This document shows, piece by piece, positions 10,559 to 22,430 of a stretch of DNA of 64,000 nt (position 1 is the first letter of the stretch; the number at the start of each line of letters is the position of its first letter). The notes beneath the pieces are model-generated. The model saw only the letters and a list, made by a program, of their open reading frames with translations, searched no databases and was not told the origin of the DNA. A program made the position numbers and the translations under genes. Origin of the DNA: Isoetes taiwanensis (lineage: Eukaryota; Streptophyta; Lycopodiopsida; Isoetales; Isoetaceae); assembly GCA_021234155.1 (NCBI GenBank), contig JAJEKV010000015.1, positions 3,856,455 to 3,920,454 on the forward strand, in the 5' to 3' direction.

Positions 10559-13500
10559 ACATCCCAACACGTAGAGAGTTCAAGAATCAAACACCACACA
10601 GAAGTGACTAGAAAGGCGGTAGATTATATTATAGTGGAGATTTTTTTTTAAAAATGTGGCGCAACCCAGTTATTTCCGCTATGGGCACTGCCCTATATAC
10701 AAAAAGACTCAGAGCCCTATCTACTAAGTCCTAAGAAAACCCTCTACCCAAGTTTTGGGCGCAGGGTGATGCGAGGAGATGGTAGAGGTTCTGCCCGGAT
10801 CCCGGCGCAAGTGCGAGAACCACCTCCATCCCGTTGGTCTTGTCGGGATGTTCAGCCATCCGGCACACCAGCCGTCCATCACGAATGCCGCGGTTTGTGG
10901 CAGCGCCCGAATCCGAACAATTCATCTTACAGTGATCCACTCGGCGGTTAAATTGGCATGGTGCAATCTTCGTTCAAGCCAGCGGCCTTCATCTTGGCAT
11001 CGCCGGATGCCTTACGTTTCCTTTCGGTTTCGTCTTATACTTAATGGCGAGGAACTCCTTGTCGGCGATGGACCAATCACAAATGCCAAAGCGATGTTTT
11101 GCAATACCAGAAATTTTGTTTCTAATATGAGAATCTGTTCTCCGCCCGCATATCTAGCCATGGTACCTTGACACATTCGCTTTTAATGATATCCGCCGGT
11201 TACCCGGTATTGAATGCCATTCCTTCTTTCCACGCCCGTCCGAACATTAATGGGTGTCCTTTGCCATCACCGCATCGATCTTTCTTTCCGCGTCTCATCC
11301 CTCACGTTCATTTGCTTCTCCCCTTACGTTTTTGGGGACTTAGCCAAATTTTTGCCTCTCAATCCCTTCTTAGCATCTTTTGACTTTTAGCATCATCAGC
11401 GGTTCTGTTTAGCACTCTTCATACCTTGGCCTCCAGTTATAAGCCCTAAAACAAACCTTTTTCGTTCCTACCTTCATCCACTTCCTCGTGCTTTCGACTT
11501 TTTTTCTTCCGCCTTTGGCATCTCTTAGTTACGCAAATCATTCCATGCATTTTGCCCAAGATTTTCTACACTTCAGCTATTGCTCCCAAGGATCCGGCCC
11601 TTTTGCATCACATTATCCTTCTTGGCCCCCCACTTTCCGTGAAGCCCTTGTTGGCCCCAATAATGAAGTCGGTGGCGGCGCCAACTTCAAATTTTTCTCC
11701 GTGGAACTTAGAAACCAAATCGCGCGATTCGCGGCGGGTTCATGCGCCAATATTGTTAACGACCCGCAAGGGTACACCCCACTTGTAATTCGATGGCACC
11801 ACTATTTCATTGACTCAACATTTGATTTTAAAGAGGTATTTCATATTCCCTTGCACCTCCTTGTGTATCATGGTACGCTATCGGGATATTGATGTCCACC
11901 GAGGAGTTTGGTGCACCTCGCTTATCATGTGTCCATCGTCGACCAATATCGACAAGCCTCATGAGACCTTTGTGAAATTTACGTATGAAAATTCCTTTGG
12001 GTATTCTATCAAGAACACCCATGTCAATAAGCCTTTCTACAACTTTCGGTCCCTTCTCTACACACTCCAAGCACCACATAGATTGGCCCCAAATGATGTT
12101 CTATCGTCTTCTCCAAAGAAATGGACCGTACCGGGTACCACTTCCATTTCCCAGTTTTGTGTGGGAGGGCACTTTCAAGCCCTCATCCGTCATTACTTCC
12201 CTCCCACCACCAAATTCTCATACTTCCACTCGGCGCTCCCTTCCACTCAATCACCAAGTTGGCACATCACGCCCATCTTCCCCCTCTCATGACCAGTCCA
12301 CCTCATGTCACTTGTCTCTTCCTCCGCTTACACCATCCACTTCACACCATTTTCCCAAACCTCCCAAACCAGCCGCAAACCGGTTCCACCACCACAACAC
12401 CCTCGTCGGTTGTTGTATCGATTACGGCGAGGATGTAGTGCCGCTCTTAAGTTCTGAGGAATCCCAAGGCGCTCTTATGAGCCGGGTTCCATGCACTTTC
12501 GAGGCCTCGATGCGGTACACAAGACCTTCAAGTCGCGAATCGCCCAAGTTGCAACTTTGAGGCCAAACTTCAAGACAAGTATGAAGCTCTTTACGGGCTC
12601 ATGCGGATCTCAAGAAAGGCCAAGCTCAAGTCAGCCAACCTCATAGGACGTGTTTCGGCTCGATCCAACAAATTCAGACTCTATTAGAGCACAACAAGTC
12701 CAAAAGTCTCTCGAAAGTACCAGGGCCGAAAGATATTGCTAAACTCAATGCCTTGTACTCGGGCGTGAAAATTTCAGCCTCAGTTCAAAATCTTTTTCGG
12801 CCGGGGACCCTGCATGAAGTCGCCTCCTTGGCTTCCGGCTTTCCATTACTGTTCTCTGACTCACCTCTTCAAGATCAGTCTGTAGGTGCGTAACAGAAAA
12901 TACTGCGATGGCGGAGATTGCGTGCCCGTCTAAATACACCGGGAAATCTTCCTCCCAGGTCAATCCTTCTCAAAGCGGGTCCGTTGATCGATCCGCCCCT
13001 ACTCGAAGGAAAATCGGATCCGTGATCTCGAACAACAAGCTGCGGCAAGCTATTCCGGTCTGGCAGATGAGGCTCAAGCCAAACTTGACGCCGGACTTCA
13101 ATTCTTCACAGAAGGCCAGTGGACTTCCCGGCTCTCCCTCCTGCTATCATGATTATGTAGTTTGCTCGGCGCCCACCTCTTCCTTTCAAAGTGGCACCTT
13201 GGCGGATGGCCACATGGATATCCCACCGCGGTCTTTGATTTTTCTCAGTTTGGCCAACTCTCCATTGAAGACAAAGGGTTGTCTTTGTGCCCTTGTTGTC
13301 TTTGATCTCATACATCGTGCCGATCCGACTTTCTCACTTTCAGGATTTATTCAGCCCATGATGGCTTATATCTTTCATGATTTCTATCCGGGTGATACAC
13401 AGGAAAACTTTGGCAATGGCCACGCCACCGCTTCGGGGTGACCCCCTTTAAGAATGGGTGCTTCAGGATAACAATCCATATCTTGCGGATCCTTTCAGAC

Positions 13501-14493
13501 AAAACTTTTCATCGAGTACATGCCTTTGAGCTTGCCAATCATTTATCTCTCTGGCGCTGGGAAGGCCGCAACAAATTAGGGAAGTATCTAGGACATCCCA
13601 AGATCTTCCCTATGCACAAGTCTATATAAAAGACCTCCGGTTACAATGCCATCTGACTCTGCGTTGGATAGCAAGGCGGTCCCCACGGGATGGGATAGCC
13701 CTCCAACTCAACTCTCCGCTTCTCTTTGGGATCGTTGGTGTCGGGCACTTGATCCGGATCTTGTCGGTCAATTCAGGAGACTCGCTTTCGAACCAACGCC
13801 CACGGGCATGGTTCCTTCTCCCTATGCTTCCACGCTTACCTCCACGCCCCAGGTTCCTAAATCCGATTGGCGCCTTCCTTTTTGGACCAAGGTCATGGAT
13901 GGTCATGCGCGGTGACACCACCTCAGATCTCGGCCGGATCTCCTTTGGGATCCACGCTTGTTCGCCCGCTCATTGGGAAGAAGGTGCTACTCCGACAACA
14001 CCACCAATTGGATCTACATTGCTAATGAGCGTGGTTGGCAAACCGCTGGATGCGCCTTCATGGTCTCAACACCTTCTTGCGTAACGCCTCCACCTCACCC
14101 GATCCTTCCGCCCATCTTCAAAGCGGGATTTTTCGTCGCCCTCAAATGCATTTTGCTAAGCTCTTTAAATCGGCGCCGGCCCCATTTTTCATCAAGTAAT
14201 CCAAATGCTACGTGCCGCTACCTTTTGGCCTTCGTGACCTCCTCATGGAGTGTCAAGACATTTCTTCGGGGACGCCCACGCCGCACTTGAAGACATGGTA
14301 CGCTTCTCGCTTTTCTTATTGATGCGCTGATCCCGCCCTTTGGCCAACACACTCCTCAAGCTCTTCAATCACGCCAAGATCTCATCAGCGGTACCATAAT
14401 GGTGCCCATCCTCACTCCCGTGAGGATCACTTTCGGCCCACGATGGCTTCAGCCCTCGAAATGCTTCCTCCTTTTCTTCACTCGGAATTGTCG
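10559..14493 (+). other. About 4 kb of post-integrase sequence inside the gypsy element
   Basis: Between the integrase stop and the 3' LTR lies nearly 4 kb with many medium open frames, the longest 191 residues at 11985-12560. The frames are Pro/Ser/His-rich and mutually overlapping. A stretch near 11640-11880 (FREALVGPNNEVGGGANFKF, later GYTPLVIRWHHYF) looks protein-like, but I cannot assign it. Athila and Tat elements can carry an extra ORF here, so a decayed additional ORF is plausible. A T-run followed by GTGGCGCAACCC near 10640-10700 could mark a nested insertion. Confidence 0.45.
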
Positions 14494-14505
14494 TTTTGTG
14501 GGGAG
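14494..14505 (+). promoter_or_regulatory. Polypurine-type tract before the 3' LTR
   Basis: TTTTGTGGGGAG lies directly before TGTTAGTCTG of the 3' LTR, the position where the plus-strand primer is made in LTR elements. It is short and contains T, so it is partly decayed. Confidence 0.4.
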
Positions 14506-15087
14506 TGTTAGTCTGTGCCTCTGTACCGGCAGGACTATTCATCATACGTCAGACCCAGTCAAGCTCAAAGATCCTCGGTCAACCCCGCGGGTGGAACATC
14601 CAAGCCTCCCGCAGAAGACTAGCGGCCCAGCCCGCATGATCAAAGCCTTTAGGCATCCAGAAGCGCCCATCGAGACAAGTGACGACCCGTCACCGCCAGC
14701 GTCATCGGGCGTGATTCTAGGGCACCTTCAAAAGGCACCGCCAACATTCACCGTCGGTCGCCTCCTTCGAGAGTCGGCACCGAGATCGTCGAGTGTCTAT
14801 ATTGGGCCCAAGGCCATTGTACTATATATATGAGTAGAGTTAGCTCATAAGTTTTTAGATGAGTTTTGAGTCTTGTCTCCTTTCAGTTTTCTCTACATTG
14901 AGAGAGCTCATGTATTTTCATCTTTGATATCAAGGAAGCTTATCATCTTTCTCTCATTTGTTCCCGTTCTCTTCTTTTTCTTCTCTTCAAAGAAATCCGT
15001 GACATAGTCCCCTGGACTCTCCTGTTAGATCCACGGGTCCTCACAGAGGGTCATCTTCCGTGAGTTCCCAACCCGCACTTCCAAACA
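14506..15087 (+). repeat. 3' LTR of the gypsy element
   Basis: 582 bp, starting TGTTAGTCTG and ending CCAAACA. Aligned blocks with 4146-4714 continue across the whole length, including TATTGGGCCCAAGGCCATTG and the following TATATATA tract. It is followed by CTTAG, the second target-site copy. Confidence 0.85.
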
Positions 15088-15180
15088 CTTAGACAAACTT
15101 AAGGCATAGAATCGCCTCCCAAAAACCCAGCCGCATGGAGAAGTCAAAACGGATGGCTTCGCCAACCCGTAGACTGCACA

Positions 15181-15600
15181 TCACCAACAACAAACGAGAA
15201 ACATACCAAAGAATAGCATCACCCGGTGGGTGGAAAAGGCATCACCCACCGGTGGAAAACATGATAAAACGTAACTTGTACAAAATATAATAAACAAAGA
15301 AGGGGAGGGTGGGTTCAAAGAGAATAAGGTACCGGCCGAGAGAAGAGGAAGCCACCGGCGAAACGCCGATGAAGAACTCCTGCAATAAGTAGCAAAACCA
15401 ACCCGATGAACGGCCCAAAACATATGCGATGCATGCATGCGATGCATGCATGCGACGATGCATGCGACGCGATGGTCAGATAAATGTTGCCTTGAGAAGA
15501 ATGCCGATCTTAGGTCGCCAATCCATCGACATTCTTGCACCGCGACTCGCATGAAACCAACAAAGCCCCAATACCAAAAGGACTTCCTTAACAAACTAGG
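15181..15600 (-). repeat. GCATGCAT-family dispersed repeat, copy B (inverted)
   Basis: Read on the minus strand it gives, in order, GCATGCATGCATCGCATGC-type repeats, a TTTTGGGCCGTTCATCGG block, GGAGTTCTTCATCGGCG, CCCACCCTCCCC and CACCGGTGGGTGATGC. This order matches copies at 440-1010 and 30461-31195. The stretch is open on the minus strand (137 residues), but the peptide is simply translated repeat. GCATGCAT motifs cluster at 15425-15460. Confidence 0.65.
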
Positions 15601-15669
15601 ATGAGGGACGGAAGGTCACAGGATGAAGGCTAAAGGCCTAGAAAGGACGGCGAAAGCAACGCTAAATTG

Positions 15670-15920
15670 GCCAAATCAGCAGAAGAAGCCCTCCCCGCCT
15701 CGAAACAAATCAAAGAGAATAAGGTAATGCCGAGAGAAGAGGAAGCGCCCGAAACGCCGGCGAAGAACTCTGCAATAAGTAGCAAACGCCTAACCTCGAT
15801 GAACGCCCAAAAACGCGATGCGATGCATGCATGCGACGCACGTACGCGATGCTCGCCTTTGAGCAGAATGCCGATTCGCTACACGAATCGACGACATTGT
15901 TGTACTCTATGAGATCAACC
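15670..15920 (-). repeat. GCATGCAT-family dispersed repeat, copy C (partial)
   Basis: Shares AAAGAGAATAAGGTA, GAGAGAAGAGGAAGC, GAAACGCCG, GAAGAACTC, TGCAATAAGTAGCAAA and the GATGCATGCATGCGACG motif with copy B at 15315-15475, in the same orientation and order. It is a shorter direct duplicate about 400 bp downstream. Confidence 0.6.
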
Positions 15921-15941
15921 ACATGAGATCACGGCAAGAAG

Positions 15942-16440
15942 ACGACGCAAATCTCCAAACAGTGTCATAATGAACTGCGTCCCACAGATTGAGAATTCAG
16001 GCTCTAGCAACTAAATCATGAGAATCTCTAGCATGTACTTGGCATGTGGCTCCATTATCTACAATGCGATTGCAAAACAGCAACAAATGTACCAAGATAT
16101 ACCTTGCCAAAGGAGATCGACGCAAATCTCCAAATAGTGTGATAATGAAAATGAATTTTGTCCACTAGATTGAGAATTCAGGCTCTCGCAAATGAATCAT
16201 GAGAATCTCTAGCATGTACTTGGCATGTGGCTCCATTATCTGCAATGCAATTGAAAACAATAATAAATGTACCATGATATAACTTACCAATAGGACGGAG
16301 CAAATGTCCAAGAAGGAGAGAACTGTGTATGAGTAGGATGAAGCAAATCTCCAAAAAGGAGAGAACTGTATATGAGAATATCTAAAGTGCATAGCTGCCT
16401 CATTATGAACTATGTCTATCAGATTGAGAATTCATGAACG
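15942..16440. repeat. Tandem array, unit about 176 bp, two full copies and a partial third
   Basis: Units start at about 15942, 16118 and 16293. Shared blocks are CGACGCAAATCTCCAAA, AGATTGAGAATTCAGGCTCT, ATCATGAGAATCTCTAGCAT and GTACTTGGCATGTGGCTCC. The third unit is scrambled and short, keeping GCAAATCTCC and CAGATTGAGAATTCA. Not coding. Confidence 0.8.
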
Positions 16441-16543
16441 TGGCTTCCATGCTGTGCTTCCTATATGATTACAAATAGATCACAAAGGGAGACCACTAAA
16501 ATACAGTGTCTAATCCTATTACATTTGTAGCAAAACCAATAGC

Positions 16544-16744
16544 CTACTGTTGCCTGAATAGGACGTGTCTGGATCTATTACTTCCAACAGCTCTTGTTGG
16601 CTTGCCATGAACATGAACTTTCTTATAATCCAAAGCCCAAGAATTCACTGCACTACAATCAACAGTTCCTTCAAAATATATCAGTGGCTTGGAAGAAGGC
16701 CACATTTTGTCGTAGACCACTACTAACAAAACATAAAAGTTCAT
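16544..16744 (-). other. Unassigned 66-residue open frame, possible exon
   Basis: The minus-strand frame includes KMWPSSKPLIYFEGTVDCSA and VNSWALDYKKVHVHGKP. Its composition is balanced and unlike the low-complexity frames nearby, so it may be a captured exon or gene fragment. I recognise no family. An AG lies just upstream of the VVYDK segment and could be a splice acceptor, but no partner exon was found. Confidence 0.2.
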
Positions 16745-17955
16745 TACACTTCTGCCCTGACAGGATACGCAGAATTTTTAAAGCCGATATAAATTTTCAA
16801 GATGATTAATGATAAAACTTGTCTCAGTCCCATATCTCTAATATCTAACCTATGAAGATGTCAATTATCAAGGAGCCCAAGTTACCTCTAAGATGTCATC
16901 TATATGGGGCTAGCTTTGATCTGATGATTGAATATCCAGATGTGATGGAACATATTTAATAGGAACCAAATTACAATTGAATACTTCCATCTTTAGATCT
17001 GCAAGAACTGAGCAAAAGATATCCGTAAATATGATGCAGTCAACGACGAAGATATAGTAGCAAACGTATAGAAAATAGAGATAGCTAAAGGAAATACAAA
17101 ATTCTGGTTAACAATATGATGCCTCAGTCATATAATGATTATGATAAATATTCAAGCCAGGTGAGTAAGTCTGTAGTAGATAAGAGATTACTTAACTATG
17201 GGCACCGAAATCCAGGAACAAAATGCTGGAGCAATGAATTAATATCCTCCAGATTCTTGCTAGAACAGTTGCAACCTAGCCCACCTAATCATAAAATGTA
17301 AAGCAAAGGATAGAGAGGTGAGCTGCTTATCTAGAGACATGGACTGTGTGCAATTGCTCAAAGGAACATTACAATGAAATGCTCCTTAATCAATAAAGTG
17401 AGCAATAGCCTGCATGCAAACAAAATTTAGAAAAAGCCATCTATTCTAAAATTAAGATGCCCTATATGTTGGTATGAGATTATTTATTACCAAGAAATGA
17501 AGGACTCATTTATTTAGAATAGAGAATATTATTAACTCCCTATCAAATTTGAAGTATCAAAGGCAAATAGTAGCCAGAATGATGTTAATTCTAGAGGTTC
17601 CATGATATACTTTAAGAAGACTACACATGAAATGCAAACGGTTGTAAACAACAAATATTAAAAGCTTTTAACTATTCACATGCTACCGTTTCCTGCAAAA
17701 AAAAGCGAAAGTATCAGCCAGACCTCACACTTTGCTGGTTGCATAATTATTTCTGGAAGCCACAATTTAGGTAATCAATCCACCTGCAAATGTGAAGCCT
17801 TATGTGGGGGCAATATATGACAACTGTCCCAAATGAACACCTTATGTAGTCACATGTAAAATTTATGTAGCCCTATTAGACTATAGAAGAACTTCAATGC
17901 CTTTTTTACTGTGTTATTTTATTGTTGGATGCATTGTCTTCTTTCTCTATTTAAG
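16745..17955. other. AT-rich stretch, nothing recognised
   Basis: Only short open frames (61 residues at most). No repeat, LTR end or RNA gene identified. Confidence 0.45.
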
Positions 17956-18125
17956 TAGACATTTGGGGGTATACATGCCCCCCTCCCTGGGGTTCATGTA
18001 TACCCTTCAAATGGCGCCATGGGAGGTGTACATGCCCCCTCGGGGGATGCCATTTGAGGGTATACATGCCCCCGGCATGCATACATACCCCCAAAATTTT
18101 TTTGGGGGTCCCAAATGGTCGGTGC
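17955..18125. repeat. Fold-back patch with GTATACATGCCCCC motifs
   Basis: CATTTGGGGGTATACATGCC at the left is mirrored by GGCATGCATACATACCCCC and CCAAATGG at the right. Between them lie further copies in both orientations (CATGTATACCCTTCAAATGG, GGTGTACATGCCCCC, CATTTGAGGGTATACATGCC). The 160-bp patch can fold on itself in several ways. It borders the damaged 5' side of the LINE. It could be a MITE or a locally inverted satellite, and no target duplication was resolved. Confidence 0.6.
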
Positions 18126-18778
18126 AATGGGTGCGAAGCTCTATACAATTACAGATTGCAAGCCTATGACACATATGGGTAAATGCAAGTTGTTCCTATT
18201 TTCCACCTCTCGGGACGCCAAGGACGCTTTGAAAAGGATGGAGAATAATAAAGCAAATGGATACAAAATCAGGCTTAGCATTGAGTTGCTTAAATGGGGA
18301 GGCAATGCATTGTGTGAAAAGCTTGTAGAATTTTGCAATTATACAATCGCTGACCGGCCGCTTTTCCGGCCAGCATTGGAGACTAAGTAGAGTAGTGCCA
18401 TTACATAAAAGTGAGACAAAGATAACGTAAAGAACCATCGCACCATCCTTATCAAGAATGTGTTTGCAAAGGTGTTTGCATCTATGATTGAGAAAGCAAT
18501 TGCGTAATGGGCTTTAACTTAAAATGAAATAAGGGCTTATGGACAAGTTATCATGGTTTAGTTATGAATACTCAACTATAGACCATTTGGTCGCATTTCT
18601 ATGCGGTAATTAGTGAAGGAGCAAAAGGGGTGAGAAATAAAAGATTCCTTTGCATTTATTTGACTTTTGGGTCCAAATGTTTTGGACCGAATCCAGTAGA
18701 AATCAGATGAGACCTTGCTACTGCTTTGGAGATGCTTGATGTGCCTTTTTAGAGCTTAGACCATTTGGTCGACAAGCG

Positions 18779-20167
18779 GTGGCTTGCCTCTATGAAAATG
18801 TCCTAATAGATCTCTCTTTTCCATTCAAACATGATAAGCACATTGTCAGCACAATAGGTGTGAAACAGGGGTGCCCCTGTTCCCCCACTCTTTTTGGTTT
18901 ATATATTGACGAATTGGAAGGATGGCTAGAGAGGTTGGGCGGCATGGACGCTAGACTTGGTAAATACATCATTCAGATATTGCTTTTTGCAGATGATATT
19001 GTGCTTATAGCAAAGACAGCAGCTGGACTCCAGCAACACTTAAATGTGCTGCAGAATTTTTGCGAGCATAAGGGGATGACAATTAATGCTAGTAAATCCA
19101 AAGTCATGATCCTGGGTACACGAGGTGTAGAAGTCTTTTCTGTCGAGCAGACACCACTTGAACAGGTATCCAATGATAAGTATTTAGGGATTGAAATATC
19201 TGATAATTATAATTGGAATATGGCTGCTGAAAAGCGTGCATCAAGGGGGCTTAGAGCTCTTTATAGCATGATACATATGTGCCGGGTTAACAATCTCTGG
19301 CATTGGGAGCTCAGAAGGTTGTTATATGGCATTCAAGTTAAGACAGTTGTGCTTTCTGGATGCCAGGTTTGGGCACCTGGTCTGGCGAAAAAAAGCTGGG
19401 GAAAAATTGAAAAGGTTCAGAAACGCTTCTTAATGACAGAGCTTGCTGCCAAGATCCAGACTCCATACCATGTAATGCTTGCAGAGGCTGGAATGCTTCC
19501 TCTCGAGGTTGAAGCCCTTTGTCGAACAATTTCTTATGTGAACAGACTAAAAACACTTCCCAATGACAGGTTGCCATGCCAAGCTATGATGCATTCTGAA
19601 TCCAAAGGCTGGTATAACTTGGTATGCAAGTGGGCGGCGCACTGGGGAATGGGAGGGTCTTTTTGGCCAACCTCCGTCAAACTGAAAGATATTAGAGAGT
19701 ATGTTATGCCCAAGGTCTTGGAGAAGATGTGGACCATTGCTGAAACGGAAGTCAAAAAACACTTCTATAAGACTGAAGTCAATCCGATGGACACATACAA
19801 GGAACAGTCTTACCTATTGGCAGATATTAGCAGGAATAACCGGATGGTGATTTCTCAACTAAGAACAGCTTCGCATCATCTCCATGTTGAGACTGGTAGA
19901 TGGTATGATATACCTCGATATGAGCGCTATTACCCAAGCTGCCTTGATCCAAAGGTTGAAACCGAATTCCATATATTTTTAGAGTGCCCTGCCTATGAAT
20001 GTATCCGGAATAAGTATGCTCTAGAGTGTACTACTCTGTTAGAACTTCTATCTCTCCCACCAAACCTTCTGAGTTCTTATTTGAAGGAAGTTTTGAAAGA
20101 GAGGAGTGAAATATTGGAGTTATTTGTGAATATGAGTACTTTTGATGAGAATGGTGCCTTTGATTAG
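18779..20167 (+). pseudogene. LINE ORF2 C-terminal part: reverse transcriptase palm to terminal zinc-knuckle region
   Basis: A 462-codon open stretch. Its first codon is GTG and it is really an internal segment of a longer damaged ORF, so no true start is implied. Residues 27-39 are GVKQGCPCSPTLF, the conserved (G)V(R/K)QG.P.SP.LF block. Residues 68-77 are LLFADDIVLI with the catalytic Asp pair. Residues about 103-111 are INASKSKVM, equivalent to N..KT..M. The remainder is the LINE thumb and connection, with a C-terminal cluster CLDPKVETEFHIFLECPAYE giving C...H...C spacing typical of LINE ends. The upstream part is broken by stops and a frameshift, so the enzyme cannot be complete. It would have reverse-transcribed element RNA at a nicked target. 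Confidence 0.85.
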
Positions 20168-20235
20168 CACCTCAAAAAATATTGACGATGTAATTTTCGC
20201 CATATGGGCCTGGGGTCTAAAATGGCGTGATAATA

Positions 20236-20340
<105 letters not shown>

Positions 20341-20412
20341 GCATCATACTTCGTTTCAATCTCAGAAGCCGCGAGTCCTTGCAGTTTGTTTCCTCTCATA
20401 TGTGACGCATAG

Positions 20413-20520
20413 ATGTAGGCTTTCACATCTAAATGAATGCCACACTATATTGTTGCAGGCTTTCACAACTAAATGAATGTCACATATTATTGTAGGCAGG
20501 CTTTCACACTAAATGATAGT
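20413..20520. repeat. Short tandem array, unit about 50 bp, three copies
   Basis: Three copies of AGGCTTTCACA-(T)CTAAATGA-AT-G(C/T)CACA-like sequence, separated by short TATTGT segments. Non-coding. Confidence 0.7.
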
Positions 20521-22290
20521 AGTAATTTGTCTTGACAACGAAAGACTCTTTTATGAAATATAATGTAATTCTGCAGGATGGTGGTGGAATGGTGGATATG
20601 CACCTTTAGATAGACGAACAATGCAGTACAGATGTTGACAGATTGCATGACAAAGAGCAAGTCCAATAGCTTCAAGGATAATAAAGAGTCTCCGGAGACA
20701 TCCAAGTAATAATAGTATTATCAAACTGAGCTTTTTTTTTCAAGTTATTTGATGTGGATGTTTATTGCAGCTTGTTGCAACTACATTATCATGTCATTAA
20801 GCTCATATGCATTACAATGACCTCGTTAAAATTCTCAATCGAACTCTTGAATGTTCATAGTCTATTGCAGCCTAATGTATATGTCTATGCAGTATCATTT
20901 GTGCCAAAAATGTGCCTAAAATGTGATACTTGAAATCCTTAAACAACATTGCGTATATGTTAAAGCCTTCGTACTTGTAGAAGTTTTACAATATATGTGA
21001 TGAGAATTACAAATATATAATATATGCTAATAGTTGTGAAAAATATTTGAACCATGTAAAGGACAAGCATATATGAAGCATATCAAAGCAAACAAATTAT
21101 AGCACACAAGCTAAAATAACACATATCAGAGTAGACAAATTGTAGCGCACAAGCTAAAATAACACGTCATGTTTACAATTACGCATTTAAAATCTGGCAA
21201 CATATCTTTATAGGACTCTGGCCTTTTCCAGAACTAGAATAATATTTTAGGGATCAAGGGAGAAAATTCTTGTTGAAAACAAGAATCAAGTATTGTATTG
21301 TTTTGAAGTAGCAATTTTGATTGATTGTGAAAGCATAACTTTGAAGTATGATTTAAGTCACTTCACCCTCGGGCCATAGAGGGCAACCCTCCGTGCACAG
21401 CGCCTTGTTTTTTTTTTACTGTGAATACTCCTTGAGCAGAATTGTAAAACAACAGACTTAAAAAGAAACTTTTATAGAATGCCCAAGTTTTTACTATAGC
21501 CACTATTGCACCTTAACACACTAACGGTTGAGATCTTGCCAGTGGTTTACTGGAGTCATAACACGCTTCTACTTCATAACGTTCTAGGGTATTATCAAAT
21601 AGATGATTCAGGTCGATTCTGATGGTAATCGGATGGCCCAAAAGTCTCGCGGCGGTGTGTTAAGAGTGATATAAATACGTGCACATTTGAGCCATTTTGA
21701 TGACCGAATTTTTTTTTTACAGTAACACCCGAGGGCCAAAGCATTATCTACACCATCCTCGCCTCCTTTTTGTTTTAATGTAGGATTTTTATTCGAGGAC
21801 AGGGAAGCTAGGAGGCTGACCCCTTGGTTTATACATGATAACATTCTACCACATGTTTTTGCTTAGGATTTTTGACATAGTGTAATTTCTAGGCAATATA
21901 GAGTTTTTTACTCCACTTGCTCTAGGAAGTTGATGTTGATTCGCACCTCTTTGAATGCATTAAATAAATGACATTTTTGGTTGTTTTAAGGTTTTCCATC
22001 CAATGAATATACATAATGTCAGAAGAGAATCACATAAATAGAAGTAAACAAAGCTCTTGCAAGAAATTCCTAACTGAAAATGCTCTGCACAATTGTGCTT
22101 GATGAATCATTAAGTATTCAAGTGGATAAATGAAATGGCTTGAAAAACATTTACCATTTTTCAATGGATTCCCGTAATGTTCATTTGCAAAACTTAAAAA
22201 ACATGCTCTTAATTCAGAGGTTCAAAAGCATGCATTATCTAGTAGATGAGCTAAGTTTCCCAGTTAGGCAGTCTAAGTGGAAAGTTCAGA
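20521..22290. other. AT-rich non-coding DNA with a 48-bp tandem duplication
   Basis: At about 21076-21168 a block is present twice (ATATCAAAGCAAACAAATTA and ATATCAGAGTAGACAAATTG, each followed by TAGC-CACAAGCTAAAATAACAC). Nothing else is recognised and open frames are all short. Confidence 0.5.
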
Positions 22291-22295
22291 GTTTA

Positions 22296-22430
22296 ACCTT
22301 GAGCTATGCCCAAACTGGGCCTCCATAGCTGAGCTCCCATTTTGCCCTTTGCTAAATCCATGTGCTTAATCTGGAGCTATATCTCAACTGGGCCTCCATA
22401 GCCGAGCTATCATTTTGCTCTTTGGTAAAA
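22296..22430. repeat. Tandem duplication, unit about 75 bp
   Basis: The blocks GAGCTATGCCCAAACTGGGC, CTCCATAGCTGAGCT and CATTTTGCCCTTTG recur as GAGCTATATCTCAACTGGGC, CTCCATAGCCGAGCT and CATTTTGCTCTTTG. Non-coding. Confidence 0.75.

Larger units (their letters stand above)
4146..15087 (+). mobile_element. Full-length, decayed Ty3/gypsy LTR retrotransposon
   Basis: Two related LTRs (4146-4714 and 14506-15087) enclose 9.8 kb. Remnants run in the order reverse transcriptase, RNase H, integrase, which is the gypsy order. The flanks are CCTAG (4141-4145) and CTTAG (15088-15092), a 5-bp target duplication with one mismatch. Many frameshifts and stops break every frame, so the element is dead. The integrase C-terminal region (GDLVLLYDSRYKNFP) resembles plant Athila/Tat-type gypsy elements, and the unexplained 4 kb after integrase would suit that lineage, but lineage is an inference. 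LTR divergence and indels show an old insertion. Confidence 0.85.

Noticed and set aside
11985-12560. 191-codon frame as an intact gene
   Set aside because: It lies within the decayed gypsy element, overlaps two other open frames on the same strand, and is Pro/Ser/His-rich without a domain. Kept only as part of the post-integrase region.
15181-15594. 137-codon minus-strand frame
   Set aside because: It lies entirely within GCATGCAT-family repeat copy B; the His/Met/Ala-rich part is translated GCATGC repeats.
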